Source: an uncultured Eubacteriales bacterium
Lineage (GTDB): Bacteria; Bacillota_A; Clostridia; Oscillospirales; Oscillospiraceae
Direction of reading: 5' to 3'
Assembly (NCBI GenBank): GCA_949747935.1
Contig: CATKHE010000245.1
Span: forward strand, 1-7,184
DNA: 7,184 nt
A model generated the notes under the pieces. It did not search any database. It was given only the letters and a program-made list of their open reading frames with translations, and had not been told where the DNA came from. Shown here one piece after another: positions 1 to 5,281 of the stretch; within the stretch, counting starts at the first letter, position 1, and each line of letters starts with the position of its first letter. The translations under genes were made by a program, and so were the position numbers.

Positions 1-297
1 CCCCAGGGTGAAATCGTCAAAGCTTAGATCGGCCTGAGGGACGATGACCTCGTTGATATAGACGGCGGCGAAGCAGGCCAGCAGCGCCCCGGTGCAGAGG
101 CCGATGAGGATCAGGGTGCCCAGCACCTTGAAAAAAATGCCGATGCCCCGCAGAACGGGATTCCGCTTCCGCCGGCGCTTGCGCTTGCGGGCGGGCTGTT
201 TCCCGCCGCCGGAGGCGTGGGAGGAGTCCGGCGCCTGACGGCGGGAGGGATAATCGCTGTTCTCGTAGAGAGAACTGTGTTCATTGTATTGTGACAC
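1..297 (-). CDS. N-terminus of probable class A penicillin-binding protein (partial, cut by window edge)
   Basis: The first 99 residues are visible, starting at a GTG at 297-295 preceded by GGAGGT at 304-309. The order is a polar Ser/Asp-rich cytoplasmic tail (residues 1-35), a strongly basic patch (about 37-46, many Arg and Lys), one hydrophobic membrane segment (about 51-79), then the start of an extracytoplasmic region beginning YINEVIVPQADL. A short basic cytoplasmic tail, one N-terminal anchor and this type of juxtamembrane sequence are typical of bifunctional glycosyltransferase/transpeptidase PBPs of Clostridia, which polymerise and cross-link peptidoglycan outside the membrane. The catalytic domains lie beyond the window, so the assignment rests on architecture and resemblance only; another bitopic membrane protein remains possible. 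The gene diverges from the DUF1292 gene and has its own extended -10 promoter and a hairpin-bearing leader of about 110 nt. Confidence 0.6.
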   Translation of the reverse strand, partial: MSQYNEHSSLYENSDYPSRRQAPDSSHASGGGKQPARKRKRRRKRNPVLRGIGIFFKVLGTLILIGLCTGALLACFAAVYINEVIVPQADLSFDDFTLG

Positions 298-350
298 GGT
301 AATACCTCCAGTCGGTTGAGGGGGAAGGATCTCCCGCCCCGACGGTCTGA

Positions 351-403
351 GCGGACAACTGTCCGCCCGGATCTGATGTGTTTCCTTGAGCCTGCGGCAG
401 GCT
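351..403 (-). other. Two inverted repeats in the leader of the PBP-like gene
   Basis: Two elements lie between the predicted transcription start (about 407) and the GTG. AGCCTG/CAGGCT (389-394 with 398-403, 3-nt loop) would form a hairpin at the extreme 5' end of the mRNA. GCGGACA/TGTCCGC (351-357 with 360-366) is a near-perfect palindrome with a 2-nt centre, able to act as a DNA operator or as a hairpin with a 4-nt loop. No run of T follows either on the minus strand, so they do not look like intrinsic terminators. Their function is unknown. Confidence 0.5.
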
Positions 404-413
404 TCACACAGGT

Positions 414-441
414 ATTATACCAGATTTTCCATGTTTGTCCA
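414..441 (-). promoter_or_regulatory. Sigma-A-type promoter of the PBP-like gene
   Basis: On the minus strand the -35 is TGGACA (441-436) and the -10 is a perfect TATAAT (419-414), with a 16-nt spacer. The -10 is extended (TGGTATAAT). Transcription should start near 407, giving a leader of about 110 nt before the GTG start. Confidence 0.75.
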
Positions 442-501
442 CCCACAATCCCGGCAAAGCAGGATTTTTCAAAGTTTCTTAAAAATTACCTGTCTGACCT
501 C

Positions 502-530
502 TTGCATTTTTTCTGCCGCCGGGGTAAAAT
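502..530 (+). promoter_or_regulatory. Promoter of the DUF1292 gene (and possibly of the 6S RNA)
   Basis: TTGCAT (502-507) and TAAAAT (525-530) are separated by exactly 17 nt. Transcription would begin near 537, a few bases upstream of the AGGAGG at 547-552. It is the only good promoter seen upstream of the structured RNA at about 893. Confidence 0.75.
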
Positions 531-561
531 AGGGACAGCAAAAGACAGGAGGATGTCCGCC

Positions 562-879
562 ATGGAAGAGAACTTCGGCCCGGACTTTATCACCGTTACA
601 GATGAGGACGGCAACGACTTTGAGCTGGAACTGGTAGACACCCTGGAGTACCAGGGAATCACCTACTACGCCATGTTTCCCGCTGTGGAGGAGGACGAGG
701 CCACCGGCGAGCCCAAGGATGTGGACGCTGACGACGAAGAGTACGGTCTCGTCATCATGAAGGCCATCGAGGAAAACGGCGAGGAGCTGCTGTCCACCTT
801 GGACTCCGACGAGGAGCTGGATCAGGTCTACGAGCTGTTTATGGAGCGATTTTTCCAGGACGAGGAAGAGGAATCCTGA
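562..879 (+). CDS. DUF1292 family acidic protein (YrzB-like)
   Basis: This is a small, very acidic protein of 105 residues. The start is set at the ATG at 562 because AGGAGG (547-552) sits 9 nt upstream; the in-frame ATG at 553 directly abuts the AGGAGG and is too close. The N-terminal half carries the DUF1292 signature: a Thr-Asp-Glu-Asp-Gly-Asn turn (about residues 13-18), then a hydrophobic/acidic strand and YQGITYYAMFPA (about 30-41). The central part (42-60) is almost all Asp/Glu with few hydrophobics. The C-terminal part (61-105) has LVIMKAIEENGEE and a helix ending in an acidic tail. DUF1292 proteins are common in Firmicutes, often beside yrrK/ruvX and alaS; their function is not established. 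Here the gene instead stands alone between a divergent PBP-like gene and a structured RNA, with no terminator before that RNA. Confidence 0.88.
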   Translation: MEENFGPDFITVTDEDGNDFELELVDTLEYQGITYYAMFPAVEEDEATGEPKDVDADDEEYGLVIMKAIEENGEELLSTLDSDEELDQVYELFMERFFQDEEEES

Positions 880-892
880 TTTGATCAAAGCA

Positions 893-1084
893 TTCCTGCT
901 CGGTGCGTGATGGGTCCTTTTAAACCCACATTTCTAAAACGGGACGCCCACCTCACGGCGCGGCTTGCAGGCCTCCCGGCCCCCTATGAGGTCAGCTGGA
1001 CGTTGGAAGCAGATAAACGTCGTGGAGGCGACCCACCTGCCATCTGTGCAGGTTTTAATCGGGTCCACACGGCCAGAGCGGGGT
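893..1084 (+). ncRNA. ssrS: Probable 6S RNA
   Basis: No protein signature fits this stretch, but it folds as a long closed rod. Bases 895-909 pair with 1068-1082 (12 of 15 positions, including one G-U), giving a total length near 190 nt. Inside are ACCTGC/GCAGGT (1035-1040 with 1048-1053), which resembles the hairpin on the 3' side of the 6S central bubble, CGCC/GGCG (945-948 with 1027-1030), and GACGTT/AACGTC (999-1004 with 1016-1021). The unpaired AU-rich 5' strand (about 915-939) would be the open-promoter-like bubble. The start TTCCTG...GTGCGTG resembles 6S 5' ends of Firmicutes. 6S RNA binds the housekeeping RNA polymerase holoenzyme and is copied into short pRNAs. The call comes from fold, length and resemblance, without a covariance search. 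SRP RNA, RNase P RNA and tmRNA were considered and fit worse. The ends are approximate. Confidence 0.62.
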
Positions 1085-1110
1085 TAAAAAACAGAATATC
1101 ACAGCGGCTG

Positions 1111-1145
1111 GACCGCGGCGAGGAGCTGCGGTCTTTTTATTTTAT
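1111..1145 (+). terminator. Intrinsic terminator after the 6S-like RNA
   Basis: GACCGCGG (1111-1118) pairs with CTGCGGTC (1126-1133), 8 bp with one G-U and a 7-nt loop, followed at once by TTTTTATTTT. It ends the DUF1292/6S transcription unit about 27 nt past the predicted mature RNA end. Confidence 0.8.
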
Positions 1146-1174
1146 AAATAAAGTGTAAATCTCGCCGCGCCCTC

Positions 1175-1203
1175 TTGCAATTGGAGACGGATTTTAGTAT
1201 AAT
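1175..1203 (+). promoter_or_regulatory. Promoter of the parvulin foldase gene
   Basis: TTGCAA (1175-1180), a 17-nt spacer and a perfect TATAAT (1198-1203) lie just after the 6S terminator. Transcription would start near 1209-1211, giving a leader of about 85 nt. Confidence 0.82.
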
Positions 1204-1208
1204 ATCTC

Positions 1209-1264
1209 GGAAACGCCCGCCCGGCTCCCGCTTAGGAGCCGATTTCCCTTTCTGCGGGCAGAAA
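1209..1264 (+). other. Structured 5' leader of the foldase gene
   Basis: Two hairpins can form: GGCTCC/GGAGCC (1223-1228 with 1235-1240, 6-nt loop) and TTTCTG/CAGAAA (1249-1254 with 1259-1264, 4-nt loop). Two competing pairings are also visible. GCCCGC (1215-1220) can pair with GCGGGC (1254-1259), which breaks the second hairpin. GGAAA (1209-1213) can pair with TTTCC (1243-1247) to extend the first. No riboswitch class was recognised, and no T-run makes either hairpin a terminator. Confidence 0.5.
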
Positions 1265-1295
1265 TGATTATTGAAATGAGAGGACTGAAGCAACT

Positions 1296-2807
1296 GTGAG
1301 TGCATCCCCAGAAAAGAAGGCTCAGACCAAGGCTGAGCGCGATGAAAAGCGCCGCATGGACGAACAGAAGGACCGCCGGTCCATGGCTGTGTATACAGCG
1401 GTGGCCGTCCTGGTGGTGGCGGCGGCGGCCGCGTTGATGATCTGGAACAGCGGACTGCTCCAGCGCGGTCTCACCGCCCTGGAGGTCAACGGAACCAAGT
1501 ACAGCGCCGCCGACGTACAGTACTACTACAACAATATATACTCCGCCTACGCCCAGAGCTTTTTGTTCAACACTGGCGTCTCCCCGAAGAAGCAGGTCTA
1601 TGACGAGGCTGCCGGGCAATCCTGGCACGACTACTTCCTGAGCCTGGCGGAGGAGACCCTGACCAGCGACACCGCACTGGCCCAGCAGGCCCAGAAGGAG
1701 GGCTACACCCTCTCTGCTGAGGGTCAGGCTGATCTGGACAGCTTTATTGCCCAACTGGACACGCTCTGGATTGGCCGCTATTCCAACCGCGACAGCTTCA
1801 TCAAGGCAAATTTTGGCTCCTATATGACCTATGACCGGCTGATTACTCTGGTGAAGCAGGAATCTCTGGCCGGCGACTACGCCAATGCGAAGCTGGAGGC
1901 CATGGAACACTCCGACTCTGACTATCAGGCCTATTACAAGGAGCACACCGAGGAGCTGGATACCATAACTTACACCCTGTTTACCTTCCGGGCTCAGGTT
2001 CCCGTCACTGATGCCGACGGCGATGCCATCGAACTGACCGAGGCGGAGAAGTCCGCCCAGCTGGAGACGTTGAAGGCGGAGCAGAAGGCCCTGGCCGAGG
2101 AGGTCAAGTCCAAGCTGGAGGGGGGCGCGGACCCGGAGGAGCTGTCTGAGGAGTATGGAGACAAAATCTACAGTACCTCCCTCTCCAGCGCCGCAACCGG
2201 GAGCAGCCTCAGCTCCTCCGTCTATGGCGAGTGGATCATAGACAGCGCCCGTAAGGAGGGAGACATTAACCTTTCCGAGCGGGATGCCGGCACCAGCTTC
2301 TACTATTACGTGGTCCGGTTTGAGGGCCGCGCCCTGGTTCAGGATCACACCAACGACGTGCGCCACCTTTTGGTTAGGGCTGGCGACGGCAACGCAGACC
2401 CCACTCAGGCGGAATATGACGCTGCTGAGGAGAAGGCCCAGTCCCTTCTGGATCAGTGGAAGGCCGGCGAGGCCACCGAGGATTCCTTTGCCCAGCTGGT
2501 GACCGACAATACGGACGACACCGCCTCCAAGAGCACCGGCGGCTTGTATACCCATATCACCGAGACCTCCAGCTATGTGGAGGAATTCCGTGACTGGGCC
2601 ACCGACCCCGCCCGCAGAATGGGGGATACCGGTTTGGTCAAGACCGAATTTGGCTGGCATGTGATGTATTATATAGAGGGCGAGCCGGTCTGGAAGCTGA
2701 CCACCGCCGCCGCCCTGCGTGAGCAGGACTATGAGAATCTCACCGCTGAGGCTGCCCAAGGCTGGAACATTTCTCGGGGCATGGGTATGAGCCTTGTAGG
2801 CGCGTAA
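1296..2807 (+). CDS. Membrane-anchored parvulin-type peptidyl-prolyl cis-trans isomerase with two parvulin-like units
   Basis: This 503-residue foldase probably helps secreted proteins fold on the outer face of the membrane, like PrsA/SurA. The start is the GTG at 1296, the only start codon between it and an in-frame stop at 1272-1274; GAGAGGA (1278-1284) lies 11 nt upstream. Residues 1-29 are charged and cytoplasmic, and 30-50 form a membrane segment. There is no lipobox, so it is a signal-anchored protein and not a lipoprotein. Residues 60-215 are a helical SurA_N-like chaperone region beginning with ALEVNGTKYS. The C-terminal parvulin domain (about 353-463) has RHLLV with H357, TGGLY (414-418) and VKTEFGWHVMYY (448-459) with H455, the two histidines expected in the active site. 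Residues 222-345 repeat the same layout without those histidines. The gene converges on lexA. Confidence 0.88.
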   Translation: MSASPEKKAQTKAERDEKRRMDEQKDRRSMAVYTAVAVLVVAAAAALMIWNSGLLQRGLTALEVNGTKYSAADVQYYYNNIYSAYAQSFLFNTGVSPKKQVYDEAAGQSWHDYFLSLAEETLTSDTALAQQAQKEGYTLSAEGQADLDSFIAQLDTLWIGRYSNRDSFIKANFGSYMTYDRLITLVKQESLAGDYANAKLEAMEHSDSDYQAYYKEHTEELDTITYTLFTFRAQVPVTDADGDAIELTEAEKSAQLETLKAEQKALAEEVKSKLEGGADPEELSEEYGDKIYSTSLSSAATGSSLSSSVYGEWIIDSARKEGDINLSERDAGTSFYYYVVRFEGRALVQDHTNDVRHLLVRAGDGNADPTQAEYDAAEEKAQSLLDQWKAGEATEDSFAQLVTDNTDDTASKSTGGLYTHITETSSYVEEFRDWATDPARRMGDTGLVKTEFGWHVMYYIEGEPVWKLTTAAALREQDYENLTAEAAQGWNISRGMGMSLVGA

Positions 2808-2822
2808 AAGCGAAATATGACA

Positions 2823-2851
2823 CCCCCGGCGGACAAACTGTCTGCCGGGGG
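2823..2851. terminator. Bidirectional hairpin between the convergent foldase gene and lexA
   Basis: A 13-bp stem (2823-2835 with 2839-2851, one G-T pair) with a 3-nt loop lies 15 nt after the foldase stop. The plus-strand tail is CGCTTTCTGTCT and the minus-strand tail is TGTCATATTTCGCTTTT, both only moderately T-rich. The position in the convergent gap and the stem strength favour a shared terminator despite the weak tails. Confidence 0.7.
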
Positions 2852-2893
2852 CGCTTTCTGTCTGTGCTTCGCTTGGCGGGCTCAGGGCCGTGG

Positions 2894-3511
2894 TCAATAT
2901 CGCCGCACCACGGCCACCACTTTTCCGATAATTTCGGCATAGGTGCCGTCGATGGGCTGATATTCGGGATTTTCCGGCATAAGCCAAATGTGGCCGTCCT
3001 TGCGGCGATAAGTCTTTACTGTGGCCTCGTCCTCAAAGAGGGCGACCACAATGTCGCCGATGTGGGCCTCCTGCTGTCGGTGTACCACCACCAGATCGTT
3101 GGGCAGAATGCCAGCCCCCAGCATGGATTCGCCCCGCACTCTCAGGGCAAAATGCTCGCCGGACAGCCCTTGAGTGTCGAAGGTGAGGTATTCCTCGATG
3201 CACTCCTGGGCCAGAATGGGGGAACCGGCTGCCACGCTGCCCACCACAGGCACCTGATTGGCGTGGGGGTCCGGCTCTTCGGCCACCGGACCCAGGGTGG
3301 CGCCGGGCAGGGAGATCGCCCGGGTTTTTCCCTCCGCTTTGACGATAACGCCGGCCTCCTCCAGCCCTTTCATGTGAAAGTGGACCGTGGAGGGGGACTT
3401 CAGGCCGAGCGCCGCGCCGATTTCCCGGACGGAGGGCGGGTAGCCGTGTTCGTTGGTAAAGGAGAGGATAAAGTCATAGACCTCCTGCTGTTTGCGGGTT
3501 AAACTGGCCAT
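2894..3511 (-). CDS. lexA: LexA repressor, SOS regulator with autopeptidase domain
   Basis: LexA represses DNA-damage genes as a dimer and cleaves itself when RecA filaments form. The protein has 205 residues, normal for the family. The ATG at 3511 is preceded by AAAGGAG (3526-3520) with an 8-nt gap. The winged helix-turn-helix spans about residues 1-66; the recognition region is PPSVREIGAALGLKSPSTVH (25-44). The C-terminal S24 peptidase has the scissile Ala-Gly at A95-G96 within GSVAAGSP, the catalytic serine S129 in RVRGESM and the catalytic lysine K166 in ATVKTYRR. All key residues are present, so it should be active. It has its own consensus promoter with an overlapping LexA-like box. It ends convergently with the foldase gene and is transcribed in the same direction as the NUDIX gene upstream, behind a separating hairpin. 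Confidence 0.97.
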   Translation of the reverse strand: MASLTRKQQEVYDFILSFTNEHGYPPSVREIGAALGLKSPSTVHFHMKGLEEAGVIVKAEGKTRAISLPGATLGPVAEEPDPHANQVPVVGSVAAGSPILAQECIEEYLTFDTQGLSGEHFALRVRGESMLGAGILPNDLVVVHRQQEAHIGDIVVALFEDEATVKTYRRKDGHIWLMPENPEYQPIDGTYAEIIGKVVAVVRRY

Positions 3512-3529
3512 AAGAAGGGCTCCTTTCAG

Positions 3530-3547
3530 CGGGCGGACAGCCGCCCG
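3530..3547 (-). other. GC-rich hairpin in the lexA leader
   Basis: CGGGCGG and CCGCCCG (3530-3536 and 3541-3547 on the plus strand) form a 7-bp stem with a 4-nt loop. It ends only a few bases upstream of the lexA ribosome binding site. It could affect translation or mRNA stability; no T-run follows, so a terminator is unlikely. Confidence 0.5.
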
Positions 3548-3559
3548 AACAGTTAACCG
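3546..3559 (+). promoter_or_regulatory. Possible second, weaker LexA box in the lexA leader
   Basis: CGAACAGTTAACCG keeps one perfect half-site (CGAAC) and two bases of the other, 7 of 10 in all. It lies just downstream of the predicted transcription start. It could be a weak cooperating operator or chance. Confidence 0.35.
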
Positions 3560-3573
3560 TCAGGTTGATTAAA

Positions 3574-3602
3574 ATTATAGCACAGAAAAATTGCTTTGTC
3601 AA
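3574..3602 (-). promoter_or_regulatory. Consensus promoter of lexA
   Basis: Reading the minus strand, TTGACA (3602-3597), a 17-nt spacer and TATAAT (3579-3574) match the sigma-A consensus at all 12 positions. The start site would be near 3567. Such a strong promoter fits a gene held down by its own product. Confidence 0.92.
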
Positions 3603-3613
3603 ACGAATGTTCC
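3600..3613 (-). promoter_or_regulatory. Putative LexA operator over the lexA -35 box
   Basis: GGAACATTCGTTTG on the minus strand matches 8 of the 10 fixed bases of the Gram-positive LexA (Cheo) box CGAAC-N4-GTTCG. It overlaps the first bases of the -35, where repressor binding would block RNA polymerase. LexA family autoregulation is well established; use of this exact site is inferred. Confidence 0.68.
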
Positions 3614-3644
3614 ACGACTTTCTGAATTTTTTAGAAATATGAGG

Positions 3645-3672
3645 GGCCGGACCTCCCCCGGGAGCTCCGGCC
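3645..3672 (-). terminator. Hairpin after the NUDIX gene, likely terminator
   Basis: The 28-nt element has a 7-bp outer stem GGCCGGA/TCCGGCC, one G-G mismatch, a 5-bp inner stem CTCCC/GGGAG and a 2-nt tip. It begins 4 nt after the NUDIX stop. The tail on the minus strand (CCTCATATTTCTAAA) is a poor T-run, so termination may be incomplete, but lexA has its own promoter downstream. Confidence 0.6.
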
Positions 3673-3676
3673 AAAA

Positions 3677-4297
3677 TCAATCCAGCAGTGTTTTCCAGTG
3701 CTTGGCGCGGCAGGCGTCAAAACACATCCTGATCTGTTCTGCGGTGGTCTTCTCCTCCGCCAGCTCAGGCAGTTGGTCCAAGGCGAAATAGCGACTGTCC
3801 AGTGTCTCCAGATTGGGCTGAAAGGAGCCGCCCTGGACGGAGCACAGGACAAAGACCTTGCAGATGCTGTAGGCATAGCGGGGCTGGTTGCGCCGGTTCC
3901 GGTCCTGAAGGGCGATGACCAGGTCGGCGGCAACGTCCAGCCCGGCCTCCTCCTTGACCTCCTTGACAACGTTCTCTCCCACGGACACGTTGACATCCAC
4001 CCAGCCCCCAGGGAGGGACCAGCGGCCGTCACTCTCCTGGACGAGAAGGATTTGGTCTCCCTGGAAGATGGCGGCGCGGGTGTCCAGCTTGGGGGTCTGA
4101 TAGCCGGTCTCATTACAGAACAGATCCTTCACCGTCTCAAGGGGCAGGCCGGACTGCCGGGCGGCCATCTCGGCGGCGATGTCCCGGATGCGTGCGTAGC
4201 GCTCAAAATCGTATTTGTCGTGGCCGTAGTGAAGCCCGGCCTGGGCCAGGGCCTGGAGCTCAATGGTCCAGTTCAGCCACTGCTCTCTGTCTTCCAT
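3677..4297 (-). CDS. NUDIX hydrolase with N-terminal Nudix_hydro_N-type domain (ADP-ribose/CDP-choline pyrophosphatase-like)
   Basis: The protein has 206 residues from the ATG at 4297. The in-frame ATG at 4306 directly abuts the AAGGAG and is too close, whereas 4297 leaves 9 nt. Residues 1-62 form a helical N-terminal domain (REQWLNWTIELQALAQAGL) as seen in NUDIX enzymes with the PF12535-type extension. The NUDIX fold follows from about 68, with SLPGGWVDVN at 94-103. The NUDIX box starts at G98 and keeps E113, E116, E117 and G119, the metal-binding core. V104 replaces the usual Glu and K112 the usual Arg; this variant is common in this subfamily and does not by itself indicate inactivity. Members hydrolyse X-linked nucleoside diphosphates such as CDP-choline or ADP-ribose, and a Bacillus relative is reported to degrade RNA as well. 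The substrate here is unknown. It is probably co-translated with the DUF975 gene. Confidence 0.88.
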   Translation of the reverse strand: MEDREQWLNWTIELQALAQAGLHYGHDKYDFERYARIRDIAAEMAARQSGLPLETVKDLFCNETGYQTPKLDTRAAIFQGDQILLVQESDGRWSLPGGWVDVNVSVGENVVKEVKEEAGLDVAADLVIALQDRNRRNQPRYAYSICKVFVLCSVQGGSFQPNLETLDSRYFALDQLPELAEEKTTAEQIRMCFDACRAKHWKTLLD

Positions 4298-4306
4298 CGG
4301 CGTCAT

Positions 4307-4313
4307 CTCCTTA
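4307..4313 (-). promoter_or_regulatory. Ribosome binding site of the NUDIX gene overlapping the DUF975 stop codon
   Basis: TAAGGAG contains both the TAA stop of the DUF975 gene and the AAGGAG of the NUDIX gene. Ribosomes finishing DUF975 stand on the downstream start region, so translational coupling is likely. The spacing also selects the ATG at 4297 over that at 4306. Confidence 0.75.
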
Positions 4314-5213
4314 CAGCGGCGGCATTTCAGGCCGGTCAGTGGTCTGGGAAGCAGCCATCAGCCGAGCGTCGTAAAAGCCGGCCAGGGCGGTCTCACGATA
4401 GGGCAGGAGCCACAGAGACAGCGGGATTGTGACCAGCGTGCTCAGGATAACTGAAGGCAAGGAGTAAACCACAGCGATGGCCTGATCGCGCCAGAGGGGA
4501 TCGGATATGGCGTCTGCGGTCAGCAGGTCGGCGTAGTAGAGAAAGGCGATCAGCACCGCAGCGCTGAGGAGGTAATTGATGGCTTCCCAGCCGATGAAGG
4601 AGAATCTGAGCTTGAACAGCTGCCATTTCCAGCCCCGCATTAAGCCTGCGCTGCGATAGATGGCGGCGGAGGGCCCGTCGTCCGGCCGGTCGGCCAGGAG
4701 ATAGGGGGCCAGGGCATAGCGGAGCGCAAGAAAGACGGCCAGGACAATCAGGGCGATGTAAGCAAAAAAGAACGCCAGTAAGCCCAGGAAGAGGTCCTGA
4801 GCCATAAAGAAAAAAACCGGACCGGATATGCCCATAGTCCCCAGGAGGCACCAGCCCAGAATCCGGACAAAGACCCCCAGCTTCATCAGCAGAACCCGTC
4901 CCGCCACCGAGAAGCCCTGCATCAGGGAGTTGACCCCTGGGTCCAACTGCCGGTAGGTCCACAGGGCCCACAGGCACAGGCCGAAGTTGACCACGGCGGT
5001 GTACAGATTCAGGAGCAGGGTGAAAAACAGCTGTGTGGAAGCAATTGCCGGGAAAGAGGAGCCGGAAGGGAGGACCAGTGAGATCAGGGAGATGAGCCAG
5101 GACACCCCGGTGGTCATGGCGATATAGGCCAGAGCCACCACCCAGAATTTCGGGTCTGTGAGGGCGATGCACTCTTTGGCCTGACGTTTCAATTCCTTGC
5201 GGTCGATTTCCAT
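4311..5213 (-). CDS. DUF975 family integral membrane protein
   Basis: The protein has 300 residues from the ATG at 5213; GGAG (5225-5222) lies 8 nt upstream and the family's usual start MEIDRKELKRQAKE follows. The open frame extends 26 codons further upstream, but that part reads through a GC hairpin and looks non-coding. About six hydrophobic segments are visible, near residues 23-47, 62-88, 107-135, 141-165, 203-227 and 249-272. The stretch IYRSAGLMRGWKWQLFKL (185-202), followed by SFIGWE (205-210), is the conserved family motif before the fifth segment. DUF975 proteins are widespread in Firmicutes and have no established function. The gene ends in the ribosome binding site of the NUDIX gene and lies 68 nt after the beta-CASP nuclease gene. 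Confidence 0.85.
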   Translation of the reverse strand: MEIDRKELKRQAKECIALTDPKFWVVALAYIAMTTGVSWLISLISLVLPSGSSFPAIASTQLFFTLLLNLYTAVVNFGLCLWALWTYRQLDPGVNSLMQGFSVAGRVLLMKLGVFVRILGWCLLGTMGISGPVFFFMAQDLFLGLLAFFFAYIALIVLAVFLALRYALAPYLLADRPDDGPSAAIYRSAGLMRGWKWQLFKLRFSFIGWEAINYLLSAAVLIAFLYYADLLTADAISDPLWRDQAIAVVYSLPSVILSTLVTIPLSLWLLPYRETALAGFYDARLMAASQTTDRPEMPPL

Positions 5214-5244
5214 AGGACGATCTCCGATCTTGATAATAATTTGG

Positions 5245-5272
5245 CGTTCCCGCCCCCAGAGGGACGGGAACG
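5245..5272 (-). terminator. Hairpin between the nuclease and DUF975 genes, possible attenuator
   Basis: CGTTCCCG (5245-5252) pairs with CGGGAACG (5265-5272); short C-run/G-run pairing can extend the stem inward. It lies 9 nt after the nuclease stop. The minus-strand tail CCAAATTATTATC has only scattered T, so a leaky terminator or mRNA processing hairpin is more likely than a full stop. No clear promoter is seen between it and DUF975. Confidence 0.5.
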
Positions 5273-5281
5273 GCGGAGCGG

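Noticed and set aside
316..561. N-terminal extension of the DUF1292 frame to an ATG at 316
   Set aside because: It crosses both divergent promoters and the PBP leader; the ATG at 562 has an ideally spaced AGGAGG and begins the family's conserved region.
988..1012. GGTCAG...GGAAGCAG resembling the SRP RNA helix 8 motif
   Set aside because: The two parts are too far apart and the symmetric loop of SRP RNA is missing; the long closing helix and overall length fit 6S RNA better.
907..1158. 83-codon open frame in the intergenic region
   Set aside because: It lies over the structured 6S-like RNA and runs through its terminator; it has no ribosome binding site and no protein-like pattern.
2828..2848. 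Word GCGGACA shared by inverted repeats at 351, 2830 and 3533
   Set aside because: The three elements differ in spacing, arms and context (leader, terminator, leader). Short GC-rich words recur easily, so I do not treat them as a repeat family.
1194..2987. 597-codon open frame on the minus strand opposite the foldase gene
   Set aside because: It is antisense to a gene with clear parvulin motifs, crosses into the lexA 3' end and has no recognisable domain. Long antisense frames are common opposite GC-rich genes.
2864..3502. 212-codon open frame opposite lexA
   Set aside because: It is antisense to lexA, whose cleavage site and catalytic Ser and Lys are all present.
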